Shown here: positions 28,500 to 37,705 of the stretch, one piece after another
Numbering within the stretch: the first letter of the stretch is position 1
Layout: the number at the start of each line of letters is the position of its first letter
Assembly: GCF_008312885.1 (NCBI RefSeq)
Contig: NZ_VSSO01000001.1
Coordinates: 1,116,001-1,180,000 of the forward strand
Direction of reading: 5' to 3'
Origin: Lolliginicoccus suaedae
GTDB taxonomy: Bacteria; Actinomycetota; Actinomycetes; Mycobacteriales; Mycobacteriaceae
Length of the DNA: 64,000 bases
The notes under the pieces: generated by a model
The model's input: the letters and a program-made list of their open reading frames with translations, nothing else
Databases searched by the model: none
What the model was told of the DNA's origin: nothing
Position numbers and translations under genes: made by a program

Positions 28500-29194
28500 T
28501 TGCCCGGGCGGACGCGCGCGATCGCGAAGCCGTCCCAGCCCTTGGTGCCGACGGTCTGGATGACGGTGGCATCGAACTTGTTGTCGGAGCCGAGCAGTTC
28601 GAGGCCCGCGCGGATGCCACGCGCAGCAGGGTCGGCGGCGTCGATGATCGCGCCATGCCACACCGCGTTGTCGAGCACGACGACCGCGCCGTCCGCGCAG
28701 AGCAGGAGCGCGAGGCGCAGGTACTCGGGGATGCTCTCCTTGTCGGCATCGATGAACACGAAGTCGAAGGGCGCGCTCGTGCTGGCCGGGCCTGCGAGCT
28801 CCGCGAGGATCGTGGTCGCCTCGCCGACGCGCAGCTCCACGGCATCGGTGAGTCCCGCCTCGCTGATGTTCGCTGCGGCGATCCTGGCGTGGCGCGGCTC
28901 GTTGTCGATCGTGACCAGCGTGCCGTCCGGCGGCAGCGCGGAGCCCATCCAGATCGTGCTATAGCCAGCGAGGGTGCCGATCTCGAGCACGCGGCGGGCA
29001 CCACTGATCGCCACGAGCAGGTGCAGCAGCTTGCCGTGGTTCGGCGCCACCTCGATGGGCGGCAGGCCGGCGTCGATCGCGCGACGCGCGGCGCGCTCGG
29101 CATGCTCGTCCGGCGTGACCACGAGCCGCGTGATCAGTGACTCGACGGCGTCGATATCGGCAGGCTGGCCCAAGGGGTGGTTCGCGGACACCAT
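28463..29194 (-). CDS. SAM-dependent O-methyltransferase (catechol OMT type)
   Basis: Class I O-methyltransferase of the family that includes caffeoyl-CoA and catechol methyltransferases. Of 243 residues, RRVLEIGTLAGYSTIWMG (about 68-85) is the SAM motif I, LVTIDNEPRHARIA motif II, FDFVFIDADKESIPEYL the metal-binding Asp region, and VVVLDNAVWHG the later motif. No membrane segment. Substrate unknown. ATG at 29194 chosen because upstream residues are unconserved. Confidence 0.88.
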   Translation of the reverse strand: MVSANHPLGQPADIDAVESLITRLVVTPDEHAERAARRAIDAGLPPIEVAPNHGKLLHLLVAISGARRVLEIGTLAGYSTIWMGSALPPDGTLVTIDNEPRHARIAAANISEAGLTDAVELRVGEATTILAELAGPASTSAPFDFVFIDADKESIPEYLRLALLLCADGAVVVLDNAVWHGAIIDAADPAARGIRAGLELLGSDNKFDATVIQTVGTKGWDGFAIARVRPGNQGEPGNASVAG

Positions 29195-29216
29195 ATGCCG
29201 ATCATGCCCTCTAGCC

Positions 29217-29253
29217 AGCCATCCCCGCACCCGGAACGGGAACAGGGATGGCT
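29217..29253 (-). terminator. Putative terminator downstream of proS
   Basis: AGCCATCCC (29217-29225) pairs with GGGATGGCT (29245-29253); an inner CCCG-GAA-CGGG stem-loop is at 29230-29240. It starts ten bases after the proS stop on the minus strand. No T-run. Confidence 0.55.
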
Positions 29254-29262
29254 AGGCCTCGA

Positions 29263-31008
29263 TCAGGTCAGCTCGTCGACGATGGTCCCGGCAGGCACCT
29301 CGCGGTTCTCCCCCGTCGCGCGGTCCCGGATCTCCACGACGCCGTTGGCCCAGCCACGTCCCACCACGACAATGGTGGGGACACCGATCAGCTCGGCGTC
29401 CTTGAACTTCACGCCCGGTGATGCCTTGCGGTCATCGAGGATGACCCGCAGCCCCGCGTCATCGAGCTGCGCAGCGATCGACTCGGCCCCGGTCCAGGCC
29501 TGCTCGTCCTTGTTGGCGATCACCACATGGACATCGGCGGGCGCGGCCTCGACCGGCCAGCGCAGGCCCTTCTCGTCGTGCATCTGCTCGGCGATGACCG
29601 CCACGAGGCGCGATACACCGATGCCGTAGGAGCCCATGGTGACGCGGGCGGGCTTGCCGTTGACGTCGAGGACGTCGAGATCGAACGCGTTGGTGTACTT
29701 GCGACCGAGCTGGAAGATGTGCCCGATCTCGATGCCGCGCGCCGAGACGAGCGTTCCCTCCCCGCTGGGGGCGGGATCGCCGTCGCGGACCTCGGCGGCC
29801 TCGATGGTGCCGTCGCCTTCGAAGTCGCGGCCAGCGACAAGGTCCACGACGTGCTTGCCCGGGGCGTCGGCGCCGGTGATCCACCGTGTTCCTGGCACGA
29901 CCCGGGGGTCGAGGAGGTACCGCACCTTGTTGTCCAGCAATGCCCGCGGACCGATGTAGCCCTTCACCAGGAAGGGCCTCGAGGCGAAGTCGGCATCATC
30001 GAGCATGGCGAACTCAGCGGGCGCGAGCGAGGCTTCGAGCCGCTTCTCGTCGACCTCGCGATCGCCCGGGATGCCCACGGCGAGCAACTCCCACTCCCCG
30101 CCCGGCAGGCGCGTCTTGACCAGGACGTTCTTCAGCGTGTCCGCGGCGGTGACGGGACGGCCCAGGCGCTCGACTACTTCTTCGCTCGAGTTGGCCCAGT
30201 CAACGAGCGTGGCGATGGTGGGTGTGCCTGGCGTGTCATGCACCGTCGCCGCGGGCAGGCCCTCGATGGGCAGCGGCTCGGGCACCGGGGTGGTGACGGC
30301 CTCGACGTTGGCGGCATACCCGGTCTCGGGGCTGCGGACGTAGGTGTCCTCGCCGATCGCGCTCTCGGCGAGGAATTCCTCGGAGGCGCTGCCGCCCATC
30401 GCGCCCGAGGTCGCGGTGACGATCACGTAGCGCAGGCCGAGCCGGTCGAAGATGCGCTGGTAGGCGGCACGGTGCCGCTGGTACGACTCGGCGAGCCCCT
30501 CGTCGGTGACGTCGAAGGAGTAGGAGTCCTTCATGATGAACTCGCGGCCGCGGAGGATGCCGGCGCGCGGGCGCTCCTCGTCGCGATACTTGTTCTGCAC
30601 CTGGTACAGGATGACGGGAAGGTCCTTGTAGGAGCTGTACTCGCCCTTGACCGTCAGGGCGAAGAGCTCCTCATGGGTTGGGCCGAGGAGGTAATCAGCG
30701 TTCTTGCGGTCCTTGAGCCGGAACAGCCCGTCGCCGTACTCGGTCCAGCGCCCGGTCGCCTCGTAGGGCTCGCGGGGGATCAGTGCGGGCAGCGAGATCT
30801 CCTGCGCGCCGATCGCGTCCATCTCTTCCCGCACCACGCGCTCTACCTCCCGCAGCACCCGCAGGCCCAGTGGTAGCCAGGAGTAGATGCCCGGTGCGAC
30901 GCGCCGGATGTATCCGGCACGGACGAGCAGCTTGTGGCTGGGGACCTCGGCATCGGCGGGATCCTCGCGCAGCGTGCGGAGGAACAGGTGAGAAAGTCGG
31001 GTGATCAC
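29263..31008 (-). CDS. proS: Prolyl-tRNA synthetase
   Basis: Class II aminoacyl-tRNA synthetase of the long bacterial type with an inserted editing domain. 581 residues: motif 1 near 60, GPTHEEL (109-115), motif 2 [16 protein letters not shown] (142-157), the INS editing domain (about 225-400) and a C-terminal anticodon-binding domain. GTG at 31008 begins the conserved [11 protein letters not shown]; it sits eight bases after a TAGTGT -10 and lacks a Shine-Dalgarno sequence, so it is probably read from a leaderless mRNA. Confidence 0.96.
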   Translation of the reverse strand: MITRLSHLFLRTLREDPADAEVPSHKLLVRAGYIRRVAPGIYSWLPLGLRVLREVERVVREEMDAIGAQEISLPALIPREPYEATGRWTEYGDGLFRLKDRKNADYLLGPTHEELFALTVKGEYSSYKDLPVILYQVQNKYRDEERPRAGILRGREFIMKDSYSFDVTDEGLAESYQRHRAAYQRIFDRLGLRYVIVTATSGAMGGSASEEFLAESAIGEDTYVRSPETGYAANVEAVTTPVPEPLPIEGLPAATVHDTPGTPTIATLVDWANSSEEVVERLGRPVTAADTLKNVLVKTRLPGGEWELLAVGIPGDREVDEKRLEASLAPAEFAMLDDADFASRPFLVKGYIGPRALLDNKVRYLLDPRVVPGTRWITGADAPGKHVVDLVAGRDFEGDGTIEAAEVRDGDPAPSGEGTLVSARGIEIGHIFQLGRKYTNAFDLDVLDVNGKPARVTMGSYGIGVSRLVAVIAEQMHDEKGLRWPVEAAPADVHVVIANKDEQAWTGAESIAAQLDDAGLRVILDDRKASPGVKFKDAELIGVPTIVVVGRGWANGVVEIRDRATGENREVPAGTIVDELT

Positions 31009-31016
31009 GGCATGCA

Positions 31017-31022
31017 ACACTA
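31017..31022 (-). promoter_or_regulatory. proS -10 element (GATAGTGT)
   Basis: TAGTGT on the minus strand, within GATAGTGT, ends eight bases before the GTG start of proS. It faces the similar element of the divergent yaaA gene across 55 bp. Confidence 0.45.
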
Positions 31023-31077
31023 TCGTGCCCGGCACGGTTGTCGCACATGGCGGCACGACGCTGGCGCGCGTCACCGA

Positions 31078-31083
31078 TAGGGT
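31078..31083 (+). promoter_or_regulatory. yaaA -10 element (GATAGGGT)
   Basis: TAGGGT, within GATAGGGT, ends seven bases before the GTG start at 31091. No Shine-Dalgarno sequence is present; the mRNA is predicted to be leaderless. Confidence 0.5.
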
Positions 31084-31090
31084 GTGGGGC

Positions 31091-31831
31091 GTGCTGATAA
31101 TCCTCCCGCCCTCGGAGACCAAGGCGCTCGGCGGCTCGGGCGCCCCGCTCGATCTCGCCAGGCTGGCGCTGCCGGGCCTCGCGCCCATCCGGGAGCACAT
31201 CGTCGATGCCACTGTCGCTTTGGCTGCGGACCCGGATGCGTGCGCGGCGGCGCTCAAGCTAGGGCCGCGGCAGCTCGACGATGTGGGCCGCAATGCCGCG
31301 CTGTGGTCGAGCCCCTCGATGCCGGCGCTCGAGCGCTACACGGGGGTGCTCTTCGATGCGCTCGACGCCGGGTCGATGACCTTGTCAGAGCGTGGCAGGG
31401 CCGAGGAACGCCTGATGATCGGCTCCGCGCTGCTTGGCGCGGTGGGGGCGACTGATCCGATCCCGTACTACAAGCTCTCCGCTGCTTCGCGCATCCCCGG
31501 CGAGCCCACGTTGCGTGCCTTGTGGCGGCCCGTGCTGGGCGAGGAGATCGCTGCGCTGGGACGGGGGCTCGTCGTCGATCTCCGCTCGGGCGGGTATGCC
31601 GCGCTCGGTCCGGTGCCGGGCGCCATCTCGGTGACGGTGATGAGCGAGCGACCAGATGGATCACGTGCCGTGGTGAGCCATTTCAACAAGCATTACAAGG
31701 GCCTGCTGGCGCGGGCGCTCGCGGTGGCCCCGCGGGAGCCCGAGGATGCGCGGGGCGTTGCGCGCCTCGCTGGGGAGCACGGCATGCGGGCGGAGGTTCC
31801 GGGCCCGCACGACGTGACATTGGTCGTCTAG
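31091..31831 (+). CDS. yaaA: YaaA (UPF0246) family peroxide-stress protein
   Basis: 246 residues with the YaaA hallmarks: [14 protein letters not shown] at the N-terminus, a central [26 protein letters not shown] and a C-terminal [11 protein letters not shown]. In E. coli YaaA limits intracellular iron during peroxide stress and folds as a DNA-binding protein; the role in actinobacteria is untested. It starts from GTG on a probable leaderless transcript divergent from proS. Confidence 0.88.
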   Translation: MLIILPPSETKALGGSGAPLDLARLALPGLAPIREHIVDATVALAADPDACAAALKLGPRQLDDVGRNAALWSSPSMPALERYTGVLFDALDAGSMTLSERGRAEERLMIGSALLGAVGATDPIPYYKLSAASRIPGEPTLRALWRPVLGEEIAALGRGLVVDLRSGGYAALGPVPGAISVTVMSERPDGSRAVVSHFNKHYKGLLARALAVAPREPEDARGVARLAGEHGMRAEVPGPHDVTLVV

Positions 31832-31861
31832 CTGCGGATGCCTGGTCGAGAGGGGCTGGTG

Positions 31862-32833
31862 ATGGATCGCCTGGTCCTGGAGCGTCGGCAGGTCTGGATC
31901 TATCTCATCGCGATCGCGGTGGGCCTGCTCGCCGGTAGCGCCTGGCCGCGCGCCGGGGGCCTCCTCGAGGCGCTGATCTGGCCGTTCCTCGTGCTGCTGC
32001 TCTACGTGACGTTCACCCAGGTGCCGATGCTGCATATGCGCGAGGCCCTGCGGGATCGTCGCTTCGTGGCGGCGCTGCTCTTCGGCAACTTCATCCTTGT
32101 CCCGGCCCTGGCCTGGGGGCTGATTCAGTTCCTGCCGGCCGAACCCGCGATCCGGCTCGGGGTGCTGCTCGTGCTGCTGGTGCCGTGCACGGATTGGTTC
32201 ATCACCTTCACGCAGCTCGGCCGTGGCGATGTGCCGCGCGCGATCGCCGCGACACCGGTGAACCTCGTGCTGCAACTGCTGCTGCTGCCGCTGTACTTAT
32301 GGCTGCTGCTGGGTCCCGGCCTCGCCACGACGATTGGTCCACGCGATGCCGCGCCCGCGCTAGCGGTGGTGCTGGTGCCCCTTGCAGCGGCGATCGCTTC
32401 GGAGCGGTGGTTCGAGTCCCGGCCTGGCCGGGCGCGGGCGCGCGATCGCCTCGGATGGCTCCCCGTCCCCCTGCTCGCCGTCGTGGTGCTGCTGGTGGCT
32501 GGCGCGCAGGTCCAGGCGGTCGGCGAGGTGATGCACCTGCTGCCCGTGCTGGTGCCGGTGTTCGTTGCTTATCTTCTCACGGCCTCGCTGCTCGCCCGCG
32601 GGCTGGCATGGCTGGCCCGGCTGCCCGTCGAGCAGGGCCGGACCCTGGCATTCAGCATGGGAACGAGGAACTCGTTCGTTGTGCTGCCCGTGGCCCTGGC
32701 TCTGCCCGGCGGGGAGATCGTGGCTGTGGTGATCGTCACCCAGTCGCTCGTCGAGCTGCTTGGGATGGTCTTCTACCTGTGGTGGGTGCCGCGCGTCCTG
32801 TTCGCTGGGACAACACGGGAGCACCAGGGCTAG
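31862..32833 (+). CDS. Arsenic-resistance-type transporter (ACR3/SBF superfamily)
   Basis: A 323-residue membrane protein with about ten hydrophobic helices. The block LLVPCTDWFITFTQLGRGD (near 105-125) and YVTFTQVPMLHM (near 50) are typical of proteins annotated as COG0798 arsenite/bile-acid symporter family permeases. Substrate is inferred from family only; no arsR or arsC is nearby. I start at ATG 31862 (GAGAGG upstream); ATG 31838 is possible. I do not recall this gene at this position in M. tuberculosis, so it may be an insertion. Its stop shares CTAG with efpA. Confidence 0.75.
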   Translation: MDRLVLERRQVWIYLIAIAVGLLAGSAWPRAGGLLEALIWPFLVLLLYVTFTQVPMLHMREALRDRRFVAALLFGNFILVPALAWGLIQFLPAEPAIRLGVLLVLLVPCTDWFITFTQLGRGDVPRAIAATPVNLVLQLLLLPLYLWLLLGPGLATTIGPRDAAPALAVVLVPLAAAIASERWFESRPGRARARDRLGWLPVPLLAVVVLLVAGAQVQAVGEVMHLLPVLVPVFVAYLLTASLLARGLAWLARLPVEQGRTLAFSMGTRNSFVVLPVALALPGGEIVAVVIVTQSLVELLGMVFYLWWVPRVLFAGTTREHQG

Positions 32834-34413
32834 AGCACCTCGCTCGCGTCCTGGGCCGCGCGTGCCTGCGCGACCTGCTGCGGGGTGAAGCGCATCCACA
32901 GGCCGACGAGGAGGGTGAGCACCACGGCCAGTCCCGCGGTGGCGCCGATCGCGAACATGTAGCCGTCGCCGAGGGCCGTGACCTGGCTGGCAGTCATCTC
33001 ATCGACGGGACCACTGATGCCCCCGAGGTACAGGGTGCGGGAAGTAGCGATGGCACCGACGATGGCGAGCCCCATCGCGCCGCCGAGGGTCTGGGCGACC
33101 AGCGCGATCGCGGTGAGCGGGCCGATCTCGCTCGACGGGACCCCCGCTACGGCGCACAGGGTCAGCGGCACCACGGCCATGCCCACTCCGGCACCGACAA
33201 CGAGGATCGCGGGAAGAAGGTCCGCGGCGTAGGTGGACTGCGCGTCCATGCGGGAGGCCAGCCCGAGTCCGACGGCCATCAGGATCCCGCCCGAGGCCAC
33301 GAGCCAGCGGGGCTGGTAGCGCACCGCGAGGGTCGCCGAGATCTGCGCGGCGATGCCGAGCGCGACGGCGAAGGGCATGAAGGACAGCCCCGCCTCGAGC
33401 GGGCTGAAGCCGATGATCTCCTGGACGAACAGGGCCACGAACACGGCCATGCACATGGTGATGGAGCCCGCGATCGCGATCGCCACGAACGTGATGACAC
33501 GGTCGCGGTCGCGGAAGAGCACGAACGGCAGCAGGGGGTTCTCGGCACTGCGCTCGACGAGGAGGAACACACCGAGCAGCACCAGCCCGACCGCGAGGGC
33601 CACGACGACGCTGCCGTGGTCCCATCCGACCTCAGCACCCTGGGTCAGTCCGTAGACCAGCGCGGTGGCGCCCGAGGTACCCAGCACCGCGCCCGGCACA
33701 TCGAGGCTGCGGCGCGGTCCTTGCGACTCGGGCAAAGCGGTGCGGGCCTTGACCAGGATCAGCAGGCCGACCGGGATATTGACCAGGAAGATCCACCGCC
33801 ACGAGATCTCGGTGAGCGCGCCACCGAGCAACAGGCCGGAGACCGAGCCGAGCGCAGTCATCATGGCGAAGATCGCGAACGCCTGGTTCCGCACCGGACC
33901 AGCCGCGAAGGTGGTGGCTACCAGGGCGAACGCCGTGGGCGAGGCGACGGCGGCACCGGCGCCCTGCAGCACGCGGGCGAGGATGAGCACCATGTCGGTG
34001 GTGGCGAGCCCGGCAACGAGCGAGGCCATGGTGAAAGCGGCGACGCCGGCCATGAACATGCGCTTGCGACCGAAGGTATCGCCGAGGCGCCCGCCGAGCA
34101 GCATCAGCCCGCCGAACGCGAGCGCATAGCTGGTGATGACCCAGGTGCGGCCACTGTCGGTGAGGCCGAGATCGTTCTGCAGGCGGGCGAGCGCGAGATT
34201 GACGACGGTGCCGTCGAGCACGACCATGAGCTGCAGGGCGCTGAGCACGACGATCGCCCATCCGAGGACGCGTGTTGCTGCACCGTCGTGGACCACGTGC
34301 GTTGTTCCTCCGCCCGATCCCGCTGGTGTCGCGGATCCCTGGTCGATCGTTCGTGAGCCCGGCCCATCGCTGGCCATCGCGTGCTTTTTGCCCGCGCCGA
34401 TGTCGATGCTCAC
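32830..34413 (-). CDS. efpA: MFS multidrug efflux transporter EfpA
   Basis: 527-residue major-facilitator protein of the 14-helix QacA/EmrB type. Motif A is LLGGRLGDTFGRKRMF; motif C-like glycine-rich residues occur in GSVSGLLLGGALTEISWRWIF. The N-terminal 40 residues are cytoplasmic and polar. GTG at 34413 has AAGGAG nine bases upstream and gives nearly the size of M. tuberculosis EfpA, which occupies the same position near proS. It exports drugs or lipids across the inner membrane. An AT-rich 71 bp region upstream may hold a dedicated promoter. Confidence 0.92.
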   Translation of the reverse strand: MSIDIGAGKKHAMASDGPGSRTIDQGSATPAGSGGGTTHVVHDGAATRVLGWAIVVLSALQLMVVLDGTVVNLALARLQNDLGLTDSGRTWVITSYALAFGGLMLLGGRLGDTFGRKRMFMAGVAAFTMASLVAGLATTDMVLILARVLQGAGAAVASPTAFALVATTFAAGPVRNQAFAIFAMMTALGSVSGLLLGGALTEISWRWIFLVNIPVGLLILVKARTALPESQGPRRSLDVPGAVLGTSGATALVYGLTQGAEVGWDHGSVVVALAVGLVLLGVFLLVERSAENPLLPFVLFRDRDRVITFVAIAIAGSITMCMAVFVALFVQEIIGFSPLEAGLSFMPFAVALGIAAQISATLAVRYQPRWLVASGGILMAVGLGLASRMDAQSTYAADLLPAILVVGAGVGMAVVPLTLCAVAGVPSSEIGPLTAIALVAQTLGGAMGLAIVGAIATSRTLYLGGISGPVDEMTASQVTALGDGYMFAIGATAGLAVVLTLLVGLWMRFTPQQVAQARAAQDASEVL

Positions 34414-34484
34414 GGTCCGCGCTCCTTTGCGTCGTCGATCGAGCCTTTCGTTACCTATCGTCAACCAACACGCAATTCGTTTCA
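34414..34484 (-). promoter_or_regulatory. AT-rich putative efpA promoter/operator region
   Basis: This 71 bp gap is clearly richer in A+T than its surroundings. On the minus strand it contains TTGACGATAGGTAA and two related blocks, AACGAATT and AACGAAAG. GATAGG resembles the recurrent -10 of this window, but no well-spaced -35 pair is evident. Confidence 0.3.
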
Positions 34485-35735
34485 CTAAATACCAGGTGCG
34501 ATGCCCGCCACATCGCCGAAGACGATGATCGCGGGCGGCCGGATCCCGTTCTCGGAGACCGCCGCCGCGACATGCGCCAGATCGGTGCGCACGACGCGCT
34601 GTCCCCGGGTAGTGCCTTCCTGCACGACGGTGACCGGCGTGGCGGGCTCCCTCCCACCGTCGAGCAACGCTGCGGCGAACTGCTCGATCCGCTCGACGCC
34701 CATCAGCAGCACGATGGTGCCCCGCAACCGGGCGAGCGCCGACCAATCCGTCAGCGACTGGGGATGGCCGGGCGCCACGTGCCCGCTGACGATCACGACC
34801 TCGTGCGCCACGCCTCTATGGGTGATGGGCACCCCTGCCGCGGCGGGCACCGCGAACGCCGAGGAGATCCCGGGGACCATCGTCACTGGCACCCCGGCCT
34901 CGACGCACGCGAGGAGCTCCTCGAAGCCCCGGCCGAACAGGTAGGGGTCCCCGCCCTTGAGCCGCACCACGAACTTGCCAGCACGCGCGCGATCGATGAG
35001 GGTGTCGTTGATCGCTTCCTGCGCCATCGACCGGCCGTAGGGGATCTTCGATGCGTCGATCACCTCCACGGACGGGGAGAGCTCGGCGAGCAGCTCGGGC
35101 GGGGCGAGCCGGTCGGCAACAACGACATCGGCGTGCGCGAGCAAGCGGCGGCCACGCACCGTGATCAGGTCCGGGTCCCCCGGCCCCCCGCCGACGAGCG
35201 CCACGCCGGCATAGGCGCTCGACCGGGAACCATGATCGTCGACGGCGCCGGTCTGCAGGGCATCGCGGATCGCGTTGCGGATCGCGGCCGATCGGCGATG
35301 ATCCCCGCCCGCGATCACGCCAACGGTCAACCCGTCGTACGACGTCGATGCGGGCGTGACCGCCGTGCCCTTGCGCGCCACGTCCGCGCGCACGCAGAAG
35401 ATCCGCTGGGACTCGGCCTCGGCGACCACTGCGGCGTTGACCTCGGGATCGTCGGTGCAGGCGATCGCGTACCACGCCCCCGCGAGATCCCCGGGCTGGT
35501 AGGGGCGCAGGTCAAGCTCGATCTGCCCGCCCGCCGCCATGCCCTCGACGGCCGCGGTCGCTGCGATGGTCACCACCTCCACGAGCGCGCCCGAGGCGAC
35601 GAGAAGCGGCAGCCTGCGCTGGGCCACCGACCCGCCGCCCACGACCACCACCTTGCGACCGGCGAGATCAAGGCCTGCCAGGTAGGGCGTCTGGCCCGAT
35701 GCCGCGTCGCGGCCCTCCGACGTGCTATCGCGCAC
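34485..35735 (-). CDS. cysG: Siroheme synthase / uroporphyrinogen-III C-methyltransferase (CysG)
   Basis: Two-part enzyme. Residues 1-155 are the dehydrogenase/ferrochelatase half (RKVVVVGGGSVAQRRLPLL at 27-45). About 175-416 is the SUMT half (VALVGGGPGDPDLITVRGRRLL, VVRLKGGDPYLFGRGFEEL, VPGISSA), making precorrin-2 from uroporphyrinogen III for siroheme and cobalamin. GTG at 35735 has GAGGAG upstream. It ends the mqo-cobalamin block. Confidence 0.95.
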   Translation of the reverse strand: MRDSTSEGRDAASGQTPYLAGLDLAGRKVVVVGGGSVAQRRLPLLVASGALVEVVTIAATAAVEGMAAGGQIELDLRPYQPGDLAGAWYAIACTDDPEVNAAVVAEAESQRIFCVRADVARKGTAVTPASTSYDGLTVGVIAGGDHRRSAAIRNAIRDALQTGAVDDHGSRSSAYAGVALVGGGPGDPDLITVRGRRLLAHADVVVADRLAPPELLAELSPSVEVIDASKIPYGRSMAQEAINDTLIDRARAGKFVVRLKGGDPYLFGRGFEELLACVEAGVPVTMVPGISSAFAVPAAAGVPITHRGVAHEVVIVSGHVAPGHPQSLTDWSALARLRGTIVLLMGVERIEQFAAALLDGGREPATPVTVVQEGTTRGQRVVRTDLAHVAAAVSENGIRPPAIIVFGDVAGIAPGI

Positions 35736-35792
35736 CGTTGCTGCTCCTCACTCCACATGCCACCAGCAGGGTGGCGGCGAACCTGCCAAAGC

Positions 35793-36314
35793 CTAGTACC
35801 TGGCCATCCCGGCGGCACCAATGGCCTGCCCGCGCTGCGGCTGGTCCACCCAGGTAGCTCGCGCGACCGCTCCCGTGACGAAGCGGCCCACCAGCTTGGG
35901 CACCAGCATGTCGATCGCCGCGGCGGCGCCAGGAACGGGCCATCCGCGCAGCGATGCCGCGCGCGGGATGAGGTCGGAACTGCCTCTCGCGCGGCGCGCG
36001 GCTCCAGTCAGCCGCCGTGCCGCGCAGATCGCCGCGGCCTCGGCGACGCTCGCGGTTCCCACCGTGGCCTCCAGCCTGCGGCTTGGCGCATGCACCGGGA
36101 CCACGGTGAGCTCGGCGGCATCGAACCCCTCGATGCGGATCGGCGCGAAAGCCTCCACCCCACGCACGAGGGCCAGGGAGCCGGACTTGCTCTCGAGGGT
36201 CCCCACTCCCACGAATGTCAGTACACCGGCCGCTCGCGCGAGCTCCGCCAGCATGTCCAGCACATCCAGATGGCTGGCCCGCGACGAGATGCCCAGCCCC
36301 GCTGTCACGATCAT
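35793..36314 (-). CDS. CobE / CbiG C-terminal-like cobalamin biosynthesis protein
   Basis: 173 residues. VTAGLGISSRASHLDVLDML at the N-terminus, VGVGTLESKSGSLALVRGVE, and EATVGTASVAEAAAICAARR fit the CobE/CbiG C-terminal fold. In aerobic cobalamin synthesis CobE is required but its exact step is unclear; in CbiG the domain helps open the ring lactone. The ATG overlaps the cobB stop (ATGA) and has GGGGGCGAG upstream. I recall no equivalent between cobB and cysG in M. tuberculosis. Confidence 0.7.
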   Translation of the reverse strand: MIVTAGLGISSRASHLDVLDMLAELARAAGVLTFVGVGTLESKSGSLALVRGVEAFAPIRIEGFDAAELTVVPVHAPSRRLEATVGTASVAEAAAICAARRLTGAARRARGSSDLIPRAASLRGWPVPGAAAAIDMLVPKLVGRFVTGAVARATWVDQPQRGQAIGAAGMARY

Positions 36315-37705
36315 GCGCTCGCCCCCACGCCCGCTGCGGCGAGCCTGACGAACCGGGCCATGGCCGCGGGCCGAGCGACCGGATGGGTATGCAAGTAGGA
36401 GGCATGCACACCGCGACGGACCACGCCCTCGCGCACGGCGGCGCCGTCGTGCGCGCGCCAGCCCCACGCGTCCTGGACCGGTGCGTTACCCGTTGCGCCC
36501 GCCTCGATGCTGGTGCGATGGAACTCATGGCCGGTGATGCGCTCCCCTGGCTCGAACAACGCCGACGATGCGAGCGCGATGGCGTCCCGGTACCCGAGGA
36601 CGAGCCGCTTGCCGAACCGCGCGCGCACGTCGAGCGCGCCCACCATCTCGTGCCCGTCGAGCTCGCGCGCCAGATAGACCAGTCCCGCGCATTCCGCGTG
36701 CACGGGCATGCCACGCTCGATGGCGTCCCGGATCTGCGCGCGCACTATCGCGTTCTCCGCGAGCGCGCCCGCGTGCTCCTCCGGGAATCCGCCGGGCAGG
36801 ATGAGAGCGGTGGAGCCGGGCGGCAAGGGATCGGCCAGCGGATCGAAGCGCACGATCTCGGCGCCGGCGGCCCGCAGCAGCTCATCCTGCTCGGCGTAGA
36901 CAAAGCTGAACGCGGGCCCCGCCGCCACCGCTACCCGCGCGGATCCTGGCGAGGCGCCGGAGAGGGATGGCGCGATGGCTGCCGCGGGATCCCATGCCTC
37001 GGCGCTCGTGCTCGCCCGCGCGAGCGCGCGGATCGCGTCGAGATCGATGTGCGCGCGAGCGAGCGACACCATCGCATCGCGCGCGCGGATGGCGCCCGCG
37101 CCGCCCTCCTTCGCCGTGACCAGGCCGAGGTGGCGGGAACGGACCGTCGCGGCATCGAGCCGCGGCACGCAGCCCAGCACGGGCATCCCTGCCCGGTCGC
37201 ACGCTTCCCGCAGCACTTCCGCGTGCCGGTCGCTGCCGACCTGGTTGAGGATCACCCCGGCGATGCGCACCCGCGGATCGAACGTGGCGAAGCCATGCAG
37301 CAGCGCGGCGAGGCTCTGGCTGTGCCCGCGCACATCCACCACGAGCACCACGGGCGCACCGAGCAGCGCGGCAATGTGTGCCGTCGACCCGGTCGCGGGC
37401 TCGCCGCTACCGATGCGACCGTCGAAAAGCCCCATGACTCCCTCGATGACCGCGATGTCGCAGCCTCGCGAACCATGCTGGTAGAGCGGTCCGATGAGAT
37501 CCGGGCTGGTGAGGACCGCGTCGAGGTTGCGCCCGACCCGGCCCGTGGCGAGACCGTGGTAGCCGGGATCGATGTAGTCGGGCCCCACCTTGAACGGGGC
37601 AACGCGCATGCCCTGGTCGGTGAGCGCGCCCATGATGCCGGTGGCCAGCGTCGTCTTGCCGCTGCCCGAGGCGGGGGCGGCGAGCACCACTGCCGGTACG
37701 GTCAC
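36311..37705 (-). CDS. cobB: Cobyrinic / hydrogenobyrinic acid a,c-diamide synthase
   Basis: ATP- and glutamine-dependent amidation of the corrin a and c side chains. 464 residues: dethiobiotin-synthetase-like ATPase (APASGSGKTT, 10-19; KVGPDYIDPGYH) and a C-terminal triad glutamine amidotransferase (LPGGFPEEHAGALAEN; nucleophile Cys339 in HAECAGLVYL; HASYLHTH). Two adjacent GTG codons (37708, 37705) are possible starts, both overlapping the cobO stop. Confidence 0.94.
   Translation of the reverse strand: MTVPAVVLAAPASGSGKTTLATGIMGALTDQGMRVAPFKVGPDYIDPGYHGLATGRVGRNLDAVLTSPDLIGPLYQHGSRGCDIAVIEGVMGLFDGRIGSGEPATGSTAHIAALLGAPVVLVVDVRGHSQSLAALLHGFATFDPRVRIAGVILNQVGSDRHAEVLREACDRAGMPVLGCVPRLDAATVRSRHLGLVTAKEGGAGAIRARDAMVSLARAHIDLDAIRALARASTSAEAWDPAAAIAPSLSGASPGSARVAVAAGPAFSFVYAEQDELLRAAGAEIVRFDPLADPLPPGSTALILPGGFPEEHAGALAENAIVRAQIRDAIERGMPVHAECAGLVYLARELDGHEMVGALDVRARFGKRLVLGYRDAIALASSALFEPGERITGHEFHRTSIEAGATGNAPVQDAWGWRAHDGAAVREGVVRRGVHASYLHTHPVARPAAMARFVRLAAAGVGASA

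Noticed and set aside
32185-34356. A 723-codon plus-strand frame across the arsenic-type transporter and efpA.
   Set aside because: It runs out of frame through one real gene and antisense to another; Arg/Gly/His-rich shadow.
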